Shown here: positions 22,665-34,015 of the stretch, in pieces
Position numbering within the stretch: the first letter of the stretch is position 1
Layout of the letters: each line of letters starts with the position of its first letter
Assembly: GCF_001638985.1 (NCBI RefSeq)
Contig: NW_017265152.1
Location: 66,849 to 130,848, forward strand
Source: Phycomyces blakesleeanus NRRL 1555(-)
Taxonomy: Eukaryota > Mucoromycota > Mucoromycetes > Mucorales > Phycomycetaceae
Direction of reading: 5' to 3'
Length of the DNA: 64,000 bases
Position numbers and translations under genes: made by a program
Notes under the pieces: model-generated
Told to the model about the DNA's origin: nothing
Databases searched by the model: none
Seen by the model: the letters and a program-made list of their open reading frames with translations, nothing else

Positions 22665-23060
22665 GACGTTGTGAATAAATAAAAACAGATAGGAATATAG
22701 AGAATTGAATGCTTTTTATTGATATAAATCTTGGAGTATTTATACAGATTTCTTAAAAGTGAAACTATCTAATCTAATTATTTTACTTAAGACATATTGG
22801 TTTTACATTTATGGAAGGCAATATAATATGTCTTGATTAACAAAAAGGGAAACCAATCAGTATAACATTGAGGGCATATGTTAAAAGGAATAACCAATTG
22901 GATACCTGACTTAAGGATTTCTATCCATGATGTCAACTCTGACAAATATGTCAAGTCTCGATCTGGTATTTTTTTTCTGGCACTTGTAAGTTTCAGAATA
23001 AATATCACTAGAGATTATCAAGTTTATGAATAGTTTTTGGATATAGTGCAAGTTTCAATA
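22665..23060 (-). repeat. LTR fragments in head-to-tail order, right flank of CACTA-B
   Basis: Bases 22695-22945 match the U3/TATA/polyA part of the LTR at 14843-15102, and 22948-23045 match its U5 part (14741-14840). The order is therefore reversed relative to that solo LTR: on the minus strand a U5 end (GACTTGACA) is followed within a few bases by a U3 start (TGTCAGAGTTGACATC). This is what two tandem LTRs, or an LTR circle junction, would leave. The left part is cut by CACTA-B. Confidence 0.6.
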
Positions 23061-23357
23061 AGTATCAATTTTTTCTAATCATTTCAATATTCAAAATCGA
23101 AAACTCCGCAACTTTTAGTATTAAAACACCAATCAATTAATAAAAAAAAGATAGAGAGAAGTTTTTTTATTATAATAGTTATTTAATAGAGAGATAAAGA
23201 TAAAATATATTGTATTATTCATTTTTTTTAGAGATTTAAAATTTTAGTTATTTTTTAGAACTTTTCTATGTGAAGCATAAACTCTGGCAGAGTATTGTTT
23301 TACTTTTTCATATGTATCATCACCAGTGCAGTTTTGACTGTAGACTTCAATGAAACA

Positions 23358-25270
23358 CTAGGACTTGTTGTAAAAGCAGTGAACCTTTGCAAGTTCACCA
23401 GCTCTGTCCAGATAAGAGTTGACATTAATCTTTAGTGATTTAAAGTTATAGTCAGACTTCTTTCTGACCAAATCCTTGGCAGGTCCACAGTACCTCTCTA
23501 TCCAGTTGCACTCGCAGTGAAACTTTGGATACATCTCAAAGATGTGATCATTTGCCTTCACAACCTCACAGATAATAATCTTTTGTTTCTTAAAATTGGG
23601 TTGGACAGCAAGAAAGTGGTGGGCGCAGCATTTAGAATCCGGCTCTTCATCTTTACATCAATCAGCAAGCCACTTGCTACCAGACTTGTATGGATTTGTA
23701 TTCAACCAAAGAAGACACTTCTCCAAATACTTCTGATTTCTTTTACGTATTTTACAGCAATATCCACAGATCTTTTCTTCTTTGTTATGGTTTCCATTTT
23801 CATATAATACATAGCCTGAGGACAAGGCTCACCATCCAAAAGAAATGTTGTGTTCTTAAAATCAAACTCTTTGTCTTCTTTGACTGGCTTGTTGTTCAAG
23901 GTAAACCTTTTGGCAAGTAAGACATTGTTTGCAAATGCTTGATGATTGCTGCTTTGGTCGAATATAAATACAGCTTGACTGTCCGGGTGCAGCAACTCAA
24001 AGAGGGAAATTACATCTTTTGTAAGCTGCTTGATTATATTGTCACTTGTCCAGTATCCATCTCTTCCTTCACTGGCAAAAAACAGCTTTCAGGAACTCCA
24101 CTTCTGTCTTCGCATTGTATCATGACAAGCACATTGAAACTCATTGACTATTATACTTTGCCCTTGACCTTTTCTGGGCAAAGGGTTTTCTTTGTCGTCC
24201 AGCCAGTTTCTCTCTCTTCTGTCATATACATAAAAGGTTGATTCGTCACGTGTAACCAAAACAAGTTTCTTTTTACTATGCAAGACTTTTGGCTCTTCAA
24301 CAACTTCCTTGTTATCTCCCGAATATTCTTCCATTCTTCTTTTATATGTCATCATTTGCTTTGACTATTTTTCTCTATACTTGACAACATCTTCTCTTTT
24401 GTGACCATTAACATAAACTGTGCTAGTAGATTTTCTGAATGAGAATCCCCAAGTTTTCATATATTTATTGATACTAAATAAAGATATATCTCCAACAACT
24501 CCAAATTTTACTGGATACAAAATTTGATCAATATATCTCTTAACATTGCTAGCTGTTCTTTTCTCAATTTTTTGCTGACAGATCCAGTTTGACGTTGCAT
24601 TTGCAATAGCTTCATCTGCAAGTATAAAAGGTGGTCGAATGAATTTTCCCTGTTGACGCCGAGAAATATATCTGGTGACAATATACTCCTTTCCCCACTT
24701 TCGGATGGCGAGTGAGAGATATGTGTTAGTTTGGTTATACACATTCTCCATTGCTTGAATTAATGCTTCCATTTTTCTAAAGTCTTGAATTCTATTGAAA
24801 AAATATGTTTTCACAGCCTGGTGCTTCATTATCTCATATACACTGATACATCTGTCAGAAGGAAAACTGATTTGTTGCTTAATATATTCACAAAGATTCT
24901 CATAAGAAAGCTGAATTTTCTCATTCTCACTCTCAGTCTCAGCATCAAATAATTCTTCTTGAGAGGTCTCACTGATTGTATTCTCTACAAGTGCTGTATT
25001 TGATTAAGTCAATCAAAACAATCCCAAATCTTCAAGGTTATGGTTGCTCTTAGCATTCTCAATTAATGTGTCTTCAGCCTTGCGCTTTCTCTACATTGTT
25101 GTTGACGAGTCTTTTCTATATACTCCAGGAATATCTTTTCTAGCACCCTCTCTTCAATAAAGGATAGGGCTTGATGAATTTATTTTGGTCTCTTCAAGTT
25201 CAGTATTCAAATATTTGATATCTAAATTATAGACAAGTAATTCTTTATTCTTTCTGGCAGCATTTTCCAT
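23358..25270 (-). pseudogene. IS630/Tc1-mariner-like DDE transposase, decayed
   Basis: Reading starts near the ATG at 25270. An N-terminal half rich in charged residues (24829-24365, about 154 codons) is followed by the catalytic region. The three acidic positions are visible: DESTFYVYD (about 24250), VFIFDQSSNH (about 23960) and HCECNWIE (about 23520). This order and the downstream GPAKDLVRKK are typical of the fungal IS630/mariner-like group. Stops occur after VKYREK and RRQKWSS, after SVFFG, and at several N-terminal sites; the last block is in another frame (shift near 23560). Terminal inverted repeats were not found by eye. It is not functional in this copy. Confidence 0.75.
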
Positions 25271-28179
25271 TATATTTTAAACCATGCACTTAATATACTG
25301 CTGGTGGCAACTAGGGAAAGGCATGTTGTATAAAGACTTGAATTAAATATATAAAAATATTTGGTAGATTTTTTGTATATGATGTTTATTTCCAAAGGAA
25401 GAAAAGAATAAAAATTTGATGTACTTTTCTCTTAGCAAAATCTACTGGTGTTTATATGTTTTTAAAATTATATTTTTAGTATGCAACAAAGTAAACATTT
25501 ATTCTGATAGTTTTATTCTAAAAAAATGTTATTCTCCTAGAAAAACGTACTGTGTGAAAGCTTTCACAACGAATCAGCTATCAGTTAAAGAATGATATTT
25601 ACGCTATTGGTAGCATTTAATATTCTGGTACTAAAACTTGGATAATGTTTTTGGAAGAAGATAATCAATTGGGTATAAGGTCTATGTTTTAGGCAATGAG
25701 ACAAAGGCAGATCCATTCTACCTGCATTACATCAGAAAAAATTATTTAATAATCAGTCTCATCTTGTGTTTCAGCAGTCATCTTTTTTTCTCTTAGTTTC
25801 AGCAGTCATTTTATAATATTTAGTGTCCGATGTATAATTTTTTTTTGGTTTTGCCACTAATGACTGTTCAAAGTAATAATAAATAATAAACTTTTTATCT
25901 TACTTTAAAGGTCTCTAAATAAATATTTTACATATAGAAATAAAAAACTATTGACATAAGTCGATAGAGAATTCTATTCTGTATAATTACCTATAATTTG
26001 TTTTTTACAAATGGTATTTCACAAAATGTTGAACCCATTTAAAGATTTTTATAATTTTTTGATATCTCTTTAGGTACTCATTACACTAAGAATTTATCTG
26101 TTTTTATGTTGAAGATAATATTTTCTTTACTTATTTTAAATTTGTTGCATTAAATATTTTACATAAAGAAATAAAAAACTATTGACATGAGTTGATAGAG
26201 AATTCAATTATCCATAATTACATCTAATTTGTTTTTTACAAATATTATTTCACAAAATGTTCAGCCTATTTAAAAATTTTTATAATTTTTCTGTACCTCT
26301 TTAAGTGCACATTACATTCAGAATTTATATACTTTTAACCTCACTACTGTTGTATTTGACAGTCATATAATTTTTTATAAAACAAGTCCTATCAAAAACA
26401 GAGCATTAATCTCAAAAGCCAATGATAAATATGGATCTGAAAGTAAAGAAGCCTTATAAAAAGGGCATAACTGTCATAGTTAGAAGATCATCTTAACCGA
26501 TACCAACTTTCTCTTTTTCTCTTTCAATAAAACCACAATATAAAATTTCACTTTATTTTCTTTGTCTCTTCTCAAAATTAAACCCAAATATAACAACTAC
26601 AACGATTTTGAAAATACATACTTTGTACAAAATAATAACAACAGTTGAGATATAATATTAAAGATATATCTTATACATAATTATCAAAAGATATATTATA
26701 GTAAAAGTTATAAAGCAAAGTATTCAAGCTGTCTATAACAACTGAACTGGAGAAAGAAGTTTAAAGACATATTCATGTGATATATTACCATAAATGGATA
26801 TTGGTAATTTAAAATCCCACTTTTTACAAGGTTTGTACCATTTCAATATTGTAAATTTTCTTTAAAATACCACTAAAATTCATTTTTTCACCTAACTTTA
26901 AAGAGAGATAAAAAATATTTTTTTATCAAGAGAAAACAAGATAGCAATCTACATCAATAGAGAAAAGTCTTACAAGTCTTATTATATTTGAACTGTTTAA
27001 TAGAAATGATTTCCGATTTTTTTCAACCAGCTTAAAAAAAATCTAATTTTATTAACACATATATCAAATTATACTATATTAGATAAAGTGATGGCTACTT
27101 AGAGTTATAATTATTACTTAAACACTAATAAGTTTACTTCTTACTATAATTATGATATAATATTGTAAGGCAAAGAAGCAAAAATAGTATCAGCTTATTA
27201 TACAAAAATAGTAACCAAAATTGAGTATTTGTAAGATATAAAATTTATTTGGCTTCTGTCAACAAATCACATATCTGTGACTGCTAATGAGTCATATTTT
27301 CAAGATTTAGCTTGAGATATAAAGCATATGTTTTCATTTTTTCCCAAAACTTTCATAATGGATATAAAGCTAATGAAGCCTTTTATGACTAAGAAAGTTT
27401 GTATAGAAGTTAAGCAAATATATATTTACAAAATTCATGTTTTTATTTTTTATTTTTTATTTTTATTTCTTCTGTAAAAACTCTTTCTATCATTTTCTTA
27501 TAACATGTGCATGAGATATTTTATCAAAAATACAAAAAAAATAAAAAATATTTATAAAAGATCAAAAAAAAGTTTTTAATTCCATATATTCAGATAAAAT
27601 ATGAATCCAGTAAAAGCTTTATAGAAAACAAATGAGAAAAAAATCATTTTACAAGCAAATACAATATTTTATTTTATTGAAAAAATGCAAATTTTTGAGA
27701 TATTATGTTAGTTTTCTTATGATCTAGATTTTCAATTCAAACAAAACTTCTAACACACATACATATATTTATACACTACTTGGATTTAAAGTTATAGAGA
27801 GCCAATACTTGAATTGTTGAAATAGATAGATAGAAATGCATAATATAATATATCTGAAAATAATTTGGCTCTATCTGTGTAACACCACCTGATATTTATG
27901 CTTTTTAATTCGCCAAATATATTGTAACTCGTAGAGTAAAGTACTTCCCACAAATAATTTCTATGAAAAAAACAGAGTGAAAAGTCATTTAGCCTGCAAA
28001 TAATAGATAGCTTATGTTAATGCAACAAAACAGATTGATAAGATTTATAAAGATAAAATAAAAGACCGTCTAGCTAATAACATATTAGAGTAAATGAGTA
28101 TATAAATAATAAGTTGCCTAGGTGATGAAATATAAAGAAAAATATAATAAAAATAAAAGAAAGAAAGAAGAAAAAAAGA
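25271..28179. other. AT-rich gap, 2.9 kb, with a tandem duplication
   Basis: No gene, tRNA or transposon end could be supported here on either strand. Base composition is extremely AT-rich with poly-A and poly-T runs. The one clear structure is the duplicated segment at 25920-26330 (separate entry). A weak similarity between 25560-25625 and 32230-32280 (GCTATTGGTA block) hints at another old repeat. Confidence 0.5.
25920..26330. repeat. Tandem duplication, two units 231 bp apart
   Basis: AAATATTTTACATA starts at 25921 and again at 26152. Both copies continue with GAAATAAAAAACTATTGACAT, GATAGAGAATTC, TAATTTGTTTTTTACAAAT, TTTCACAAAATGTT and a TTTTTATAATTTTT block. Similarity is high over about 180 bp of each unit, with scattered transitions. 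No coding frame passes through it. Confidence 0.8.
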
Positions 28180-31100
28180 TTATGTTATAGTGGGATGAGT
28201 AGGTTCCTTTTCATTGGAAAGAAAAAAGAGTATGTCATTTCTACAATCATATTTATTGAACTCTTTAAACTTGTTCCAGTAAGTATCAAAGTTGTTGGGA
28301 ATCTGATTTCTGACACAACCCAAAAAGAATAACTCAGGAATGATTGACCATTTCCTTGAGACATTGCGGGAAAAGTGTACTATTATCCAGTAGTTATTGT
28401 TAACATGATTGAAAATCAGAGGTTGTTGATGTTTTGGTATGTTTTTTTAGAAGGGTGAATAGAAAAAACAATATGGAAGGGATGTTGGGGTTGTCTGAGT
28501 AGACGCGGACTGATTGCTTATAGGTGTATGCAGCTAGTTGAGCACAGTTGAGTGTGCTAAATCACATACTGACATCTAAACACGCTGAGATGAAGTTGGT
28601 GTTGGAGTTGGAGTTCGTGATGCAGAGATCAGAACCATGCTCTATAATGTCTTCTAATTGCTTACCATTGGTTCGAAACGTGCTGGCGTAAATGTGACTG
28701 TATTTTGGAAGGGTAGCAAGCATATACATTTTCACAAGAGGGAACTTTTCTTGATCTTTATAGATCAAATGGGTAAGGGCCCAAAACCACACCACCTATC
28801 AGCAGTAGGGTTAAACTCACTCTTAACGTCATCAACTATTTTATGAGAGACATGAAAACTAGGCTGGAATTTAACCCTCTTGCCAACAGAGGTGCAATAG
28901 TCATATTGGTAATCTTCTTGAGCTATAGCAGGTCTTTTAAATCCTATTTCTTTTGTAGCATTGACTAAAGAGCATATAAGTATACAACAATATTTCTCTT
29001 TATGGATTCAATTACACTGCAAAATGAGAAAGAATATTATCTGGGTTGAGAGGCTCTTGTTTTATTTTTTTGTTTTGTTTTTGGTGGAATCGACTAAAAA
29101 GCATATTAGTATAAGATTAGATTCCTTTTTATGAATTCAATTACACTGTAAAATAAAAGTATATATTACCTAGATCGAGAGACTCTTTTTTGCTTTTGTT
29201 TTGTATTTTGCTGTTTTTTATTTTTTGTGTAGCTGCAGGCTTTCCATCTCTTGTTCTAGCTCTTAACTTAACTATTCCCTTAAGGCCAGCCTAGTATTTC
29301 AAGATACATATTAATACTTTGTTATTGTTGTATCCAATATAATCATAGATTTAAATTAAAAGTACAGACACTCAATAAATACGTACATCGAGTTACTGAC
29401 AACTAGTAATAATACTAAAAGATATACCTTCCCTTATACAAGGAAATTACGTAAAGAACATACTAAGACAAATACTGAGACTCTAGCCAATAACACTAAA
29501 AACATAAGAACTAAATCATAGAAAATAATGGTAGAGAAACAGACATTACATGATATCATCATATCATCACCAAGCTAAATACAATGTCTATATAAATGCA
29601 CAATACTAATAGCAATAGAACGTCATCTCCTTTCTGATTCTTTCACTTCTTCTAATAAAACAAAGTCTCACCGTGCTCTCGTCTGCACTTGTTTTATTTT
29701 ATATCTTATTTTTACCTCATACATAATAGTTATGTTATATTTTTCTATCTTATATGACCAGACGAAACACTGATCTTACATCTGTTTGTCTGACTAAAGT
29801 CTTTGGGAAGGTATTTGGGATGTGCACCACCCTTTCTTCTGCCAGGATATTTAATTTATTCTGGGGCTTGAAAGTTAATCGAAGGGTGTCCAGTTTTGCC
29901 TTCAAACTCAGAAGTAACCATCTTAATCTTTTAAAGGAGGTTGGCCATTTGCTGGCTGCCATCACAAGAGCAGAAAAGAGTCTCAAGCTTTACAATCTCT
30001 TGCATCCACTCTTCTGGCCTCTCAGTATTGACATGTGCTGTACGACTTTCTTTGAAGGATGTCTCTTTTGGAACAGGATTTATGATCCATCTTTCTAGAA
30101 CATCATCAAGAGTGAGCTCCCTTCCAGCTGGCAGCAAGTGTTTGCAGGACAAGCTGAACTCAAACCTGTTTTTGCAATGACAAAATTCATTGTCTCTATT
30201 AATCAATCAAAGTTCTTGATTAATAACAAGCAATACTCTCTTAGAGACTTTCATAAAAAGTCTGGAAAGCTGCTTGTTGCAGCCAACCAAGATATCAACA
30301 GTTGTCAATTCCTTAATTTTTATAGTATTGAAGTCTCTTTTGAGCCTGTCTACATAGGAGTTGACAGCTTCAAATGCAAGTCCCAAAGACAAAATTGCTG
30401 ATATCCCTCTTTTCAAAGCTTGATGTGCGCTCTCAACTCTCTGGGTAGTTGTATACCCAAAATGCATTTGCTGGCTGATCAGGTATCCTGCCCACTTCTC
30501 CTGGCACTTTATCCATCTTTTGGCAAAGTAAACCAATACATCTATCTTAAACTCTCCTTCGCCCACTTCACAACCAGAAGATACTGCACTGAACTTTATC
30601 AACGCAACCTCAAAATCCCTTCTGGTACTGCTGTGAATCATGGAGTTTACATACTCTATAAGGACCTCTTTCTCTACAACTGACTTGAGTTTTCCAGTGA
30701 AGACTTTCTCAACGCTATTCAACATATGCCAGTAGTATAGCAATTTGACATTTTTTGGGAATACAATGTCAAGTGCATTCATTAAGGCCATATATTTGTC
30801 TGTTCCAAATAGAGAACTACTTTTCTTGTTTTCAAAAACAAGTGCATTGAGCTGCTCAAGGAACCAAACATAGATCTCCTGTTTCTCATTCGAAACCCAG
30901 GTGAAGACAATGGGAAACAATTTAAGAGTGTCTCCTCCAAGGTTATAGACACCTTCCACGCATACAAGAGGTATTTTCAAATTGTTGGTTGAGTAGGTGA
31001 CATTGATGGCCATAACTTCTGAGAAACGATGGGCTCTTTCTAGCATCTTTGGGTGCGAGAAAAATACTCTTTCAAGAGATCCATATTTGCTGGCGTCATA

Positions 31101-31748
31101 GTGTACAAGATATTCCTTGGCTTCTATGCTTTTAACGAGTTCAGTACATGCATCCTGAGAAGTGTAAGCAGTAGTATGAGTAAAAGCAGCCTTGTTATTG
31201 TTGATGTCATTCACATACAACTTGTGGCTGACATTATCCTCTTCATTGATTGCGTTTTGGATCTTACAAGTCTTAGTTTTAGTCTCAACAAGCTTCATGA
31301 TCTCCCTAGCATCATCTACAGTAATCTTTGACAAACGACCTTTCAAAGTAGATTTCAGGCAGTCATCATCAAGAGGGTGATTGTGGTAGCCTTCAATCTC
31401 ATTGGTGGCTTTCAAAAGAAGATATCCTTTAGCAGCCTTCTTGTATGATATTTTCAAGAGATAGGGACATTCAGTCTTTCTACTAGACGGAATTCTCTTG
31501 CGTTTACTGTCTTTAATATTCTGCGTGTTCCTATAATGACCGCCCTTGGCATATTTCAAATACACTCGAGTTGGTTTACTATCTCTAGTTACAAGTGCAA
31601 AATTGTTGGCAAGTGCATATTCCTGCATCTTTGAAATTGTCACTGCCATGTCACTGTAATCATTAACTGGTGAGACAGAAAGAGGTTGCTGGACAGAATA
31701 ATATTTCTTTCTATTGAAAAAGTGGATTTCTTTATTGATAGAATTCAT
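28180..31748 (-). pseudogene. MULE transposase with SWIM finger and an OTU-like C-terminal tail, broken
   Basis: The 513-codon first part starts at 31748. It has a FAR1-type DNA-binding region (about residues 38-130: CPYLLKISYKK ... GYHNHPLDDD) and a MULE DDE domain (VMAINVTYSTNN, GTDKYMALMNALD, YYWHML). The usual first catalytic Asp (MDxTY) is Asn here (INVTY). An in-frame TGA (30209-30207) precedes a SWIM finger (FCHCKN...SCKHLL), then a frameshift near 29935. After a solo LTR (29728-29326) minus-strand coding resumes with a basic linker. It ends in a block resembling an OTU cysteine protease: DRWCGF (Cys codon 28791-28789), a frameshift, KDQEKFPLVKMYMLA, and NNNYWIIVH, where OTU proteins have His in place of Tyr. 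Stop at 28182-28180. The OTU assignment is from motif memory. Confidence 0.75.
29326..29728 (+). repeat. Solo LTR, 403 bp, duplication GTTAT
   Basis: Starts TGTTGTATCCAATAT and ends CATACATAATA, flanked by GTTAT at 29321-29325 and 29729-29733. It is homologous to the inverted copy at 10593-10203: shared TGTTGTATC start, TATATAAATGC-like TATA region, AATAAAACAAAGTCTCACCGT polyadenylation region and CTCGTCTGCACTT. The final ATA replaces the ACA of the other copy, a C-to-T change. It splits the MULE gene between the SWIM part and the OTU-like part. Confidence 0.88.
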
Positions 31749-32371
31749 ATTGAAGTGATTTCTAAAGAATACTTATTAACATTATGATTTTTAATTGCTA
31801 ATATGCAATGAGCAAAGTAATTTCTTTACTATATCTGAGAAATAAAATTTAAGTGCGATTGATTAGTAGTTCTTACAAGATGAGTATAGAATAGAAAAGA
31901 AGGTTTTACATTTAAATATTGAGTTAAGAATTTCAGGACACATCGTTTTGCCCTGAAGGATTTGAGAAAAGATGTTGGATCTTAGACAAGTAGTCACAAC
32001 AAATTAGTTTGGCAAAAAAAAGGTAGTGTTCCATCCTGAAAATGTCATTCCCGTAAGATTGCTGTAGAACTGTCTACTGATATTTATATGTTTTTCTAAT
32101 TTGTAATTCAGTGTGTGCTTAAGTAATCCTTATCACAATGAGTTATCTTCTAGGAGTATTGTTCTTCTGAAAAGATCCAAAAAGACTAATTGATATGATA
32201 CTTCTCCAGTCAGATCAGTCTGAGAGTTTTGGTAAAGAAGAGCATTTATGCTATTGGTAATATTTTACTATTCTGACTCAGACACTCAGGTAATGTTTCA
32301 TAATATTAAATAGTTGTAGTTGTAGTCTCTCAATTAAATATTTGTCAAATAAAAGAAATATGTATATGAAC

Positions 32372-32904
32372 TGTTGTAAATGTGTATTGACTACTGCTGT
32401 AATTGAGAATAAGTCTGAAGGAAATAATATAAGGCCTCAGCTATTCCAGTCAAAGATGTCTACCAATTACTTTATTATTTAACACACAGGTTTAGCATGC
32501 ATGATAGTGATTATATTTCATATGATGATATCACCATAATATGTGATACATCAGTGAATTATTATAAGCATAATTATAACTCATAAACACATTTACTTTC
32601 GATGTTAATACTTCATTGGGACTACACACATTTATATAATTAATCATACATTAATTATCCTAAGATCACGTTGCTCTGATTAAGGCTTAGATAGAATCGA
32701 TTACCTGACCCCAGTCATATAATTTTCCCAATCCAAAATAATATAAATAGCAGTAGTAGTTCAGTGTAGGAACCTGGTCAAACTTTGATACAAAATCTTT
32801 TCTCAATAAACAAACCCTACACAAGTTCTCACAAATCTTCGTTCCTCATTTCAAATCTTCAATTCTTCCTTTTAAAAACTTCTTCAACTTCAACCACCAC
32901 AACA
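32372..32904 (+). repeat. Solo LTR, 533 bp, duplication TGAAC
   Basis: Starts TGTTGTAAATGTG and ends CACCACAACA (5-bp inverted ends TGTTG/CAACA), flanked by TGAAC at 32367-32371 and 32905-32909. Internal promoter and polyadenylation signals are in the right order: AATATAAATAGCAG near 32742 and CTCAATAAACAAACC near 32804. It is a different subfamily from the 391/403-bp LTRs, though it shares the TGTTGTA start. No internal retroelement sequence remains. Confidence 0.9.
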
Positions 32905-33106
32905 TGAACTATAATGATGCCATATATATAATGTACACGTATTTGTATATCCCATTTCACGGTGATAATAATAAATAATCAATTATGTGTATGATGATCT
33001 GTGTATTAGATAATATCATAAAGGCAGATACGTTTGACTGAAATAGCTGAAGATATTATTTTATCCTTCAGTTTTACTCTCAGATTCAGCAGTAATCAAT
33101 ACTCAT

Positions 33107-33688
33107 TTACAACACATATCTATCAATAGCTCTCAGCATATCAATATGTATCTGGCTAGCAGATTTGGATGACTGTTCTAATTGTTGGGACAGCTCATGA
33201 AGATATTTCTTAGCAAGAGGAAGAGTATAGATATCTTCATGAACATCACCAGGAGTATACTCAGTATGATATTTTGTCCAAGTTATCTCATACCACTCTG
33301 ACGTCTTTGAGAATCCTCTGACACAAAGAAGAGCAGGACACTTATTTTTCTTAGTTCGTTTCTGAACTACTCTTATGGCTGCCTTGGATTCATAAGTGCC
33401 AGCATGATGACACAAATACTTCTGGGAAAAGCACATCTTAATACCACTGTCTTTGGCTTCTTCAGCAGTAATATCAGTAGGTTGCTTGTTAGAATTACGG
33501 ATAATCCATTTGACTGCACAGGATTCACCAATTTCTAGCAAGCAATCTCTCCACTGAAATGTTCTAACTTTTATAGTAGTATCAAGTCTAAGAGTCATCA
33601 CTCCAGAAACAGATGTACACTCCAATGCTTCAGAGATTGTTGCCAAGATGTAAATGTTTTTGTTGGATTGAATGTTGTTCGTTGGCAT
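33107..33688 (-). CDS. Orphan protein with a zinc-binding, MULE-N-terminus-like domain
   Basis: An intact reading frame of 193 codons from the ATG at 33688 (MPTNNIQSNKN). Upstream in-frame codons extend to 33772 but the hydrophobic leader there looks non-coding. Residues about 105-165 have CHHAGTYESKAA, KNKCPALLCVRG and KYHTEYTPGDVHED. This Cys/His layout resembles the WRKY/GCM1-FLYWCH-type DNA-binding modules at the start of many MULE proteins. The C-terminal 40 residues are helical and end at a stop at 33109-33107. No catalytic transposase domain follows. It could be a truncated transposase or a small co-opted DNA-binding protein. Unlike its neighbours it carries no internal stop. Confidence 0.5.
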   Translation of the reverse strand: MPTNNIQSNKNIYILATISEALECTSVSGVMTLRLDTTIKVRTFQWRDCLLEIGESCAVKWIIRNSNKQPTDITAEEAKDSGIKMCFSQKYLCHHAGTYESKAAIRVVQKRTKKNKCPALLCVRGFSKTSEWYEITWTKYHTEYTPGDVHEDIYTLPLAKKYLHELSQQLEQSSKSASQIHIDMLRAIDRYVL

Positions 33689-34015
33689 ATTTAGTGAATA
33701 ATTATTTGAAAATAAAAATGCGTAATTTAAAGGATATAGAACCTTTGTTTCAAATAAACAATTCAAAAACAAGAGAAAGTATTAACAGTCACTATTTCAG
33801 TTAATAATTTTCTATCTATCAGAAAATATAGACTTTCAGAAAAACAATGGATGGAGAATAAATTGTTGAAAAAATAAAAAGAAAGAAAATTAATGAATTT
33901 ATGCAATGTGTGATGTCTTCATTGCCAAATTATGGGCCATTGCACTTGACACTTTTTCCGCAACCACACCAGCCAAGAACGGAGATTCGTTGAAGATGAA
34001 GTTCTAATAAGTGCA

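Noticed and set aside
25560..32280. Shared GCTATTGGTA-containing blocks at about 25600 and 32250
   Set aside because: The match is short and diverged. It could be an old repeat, but limits and family cannot be supported.
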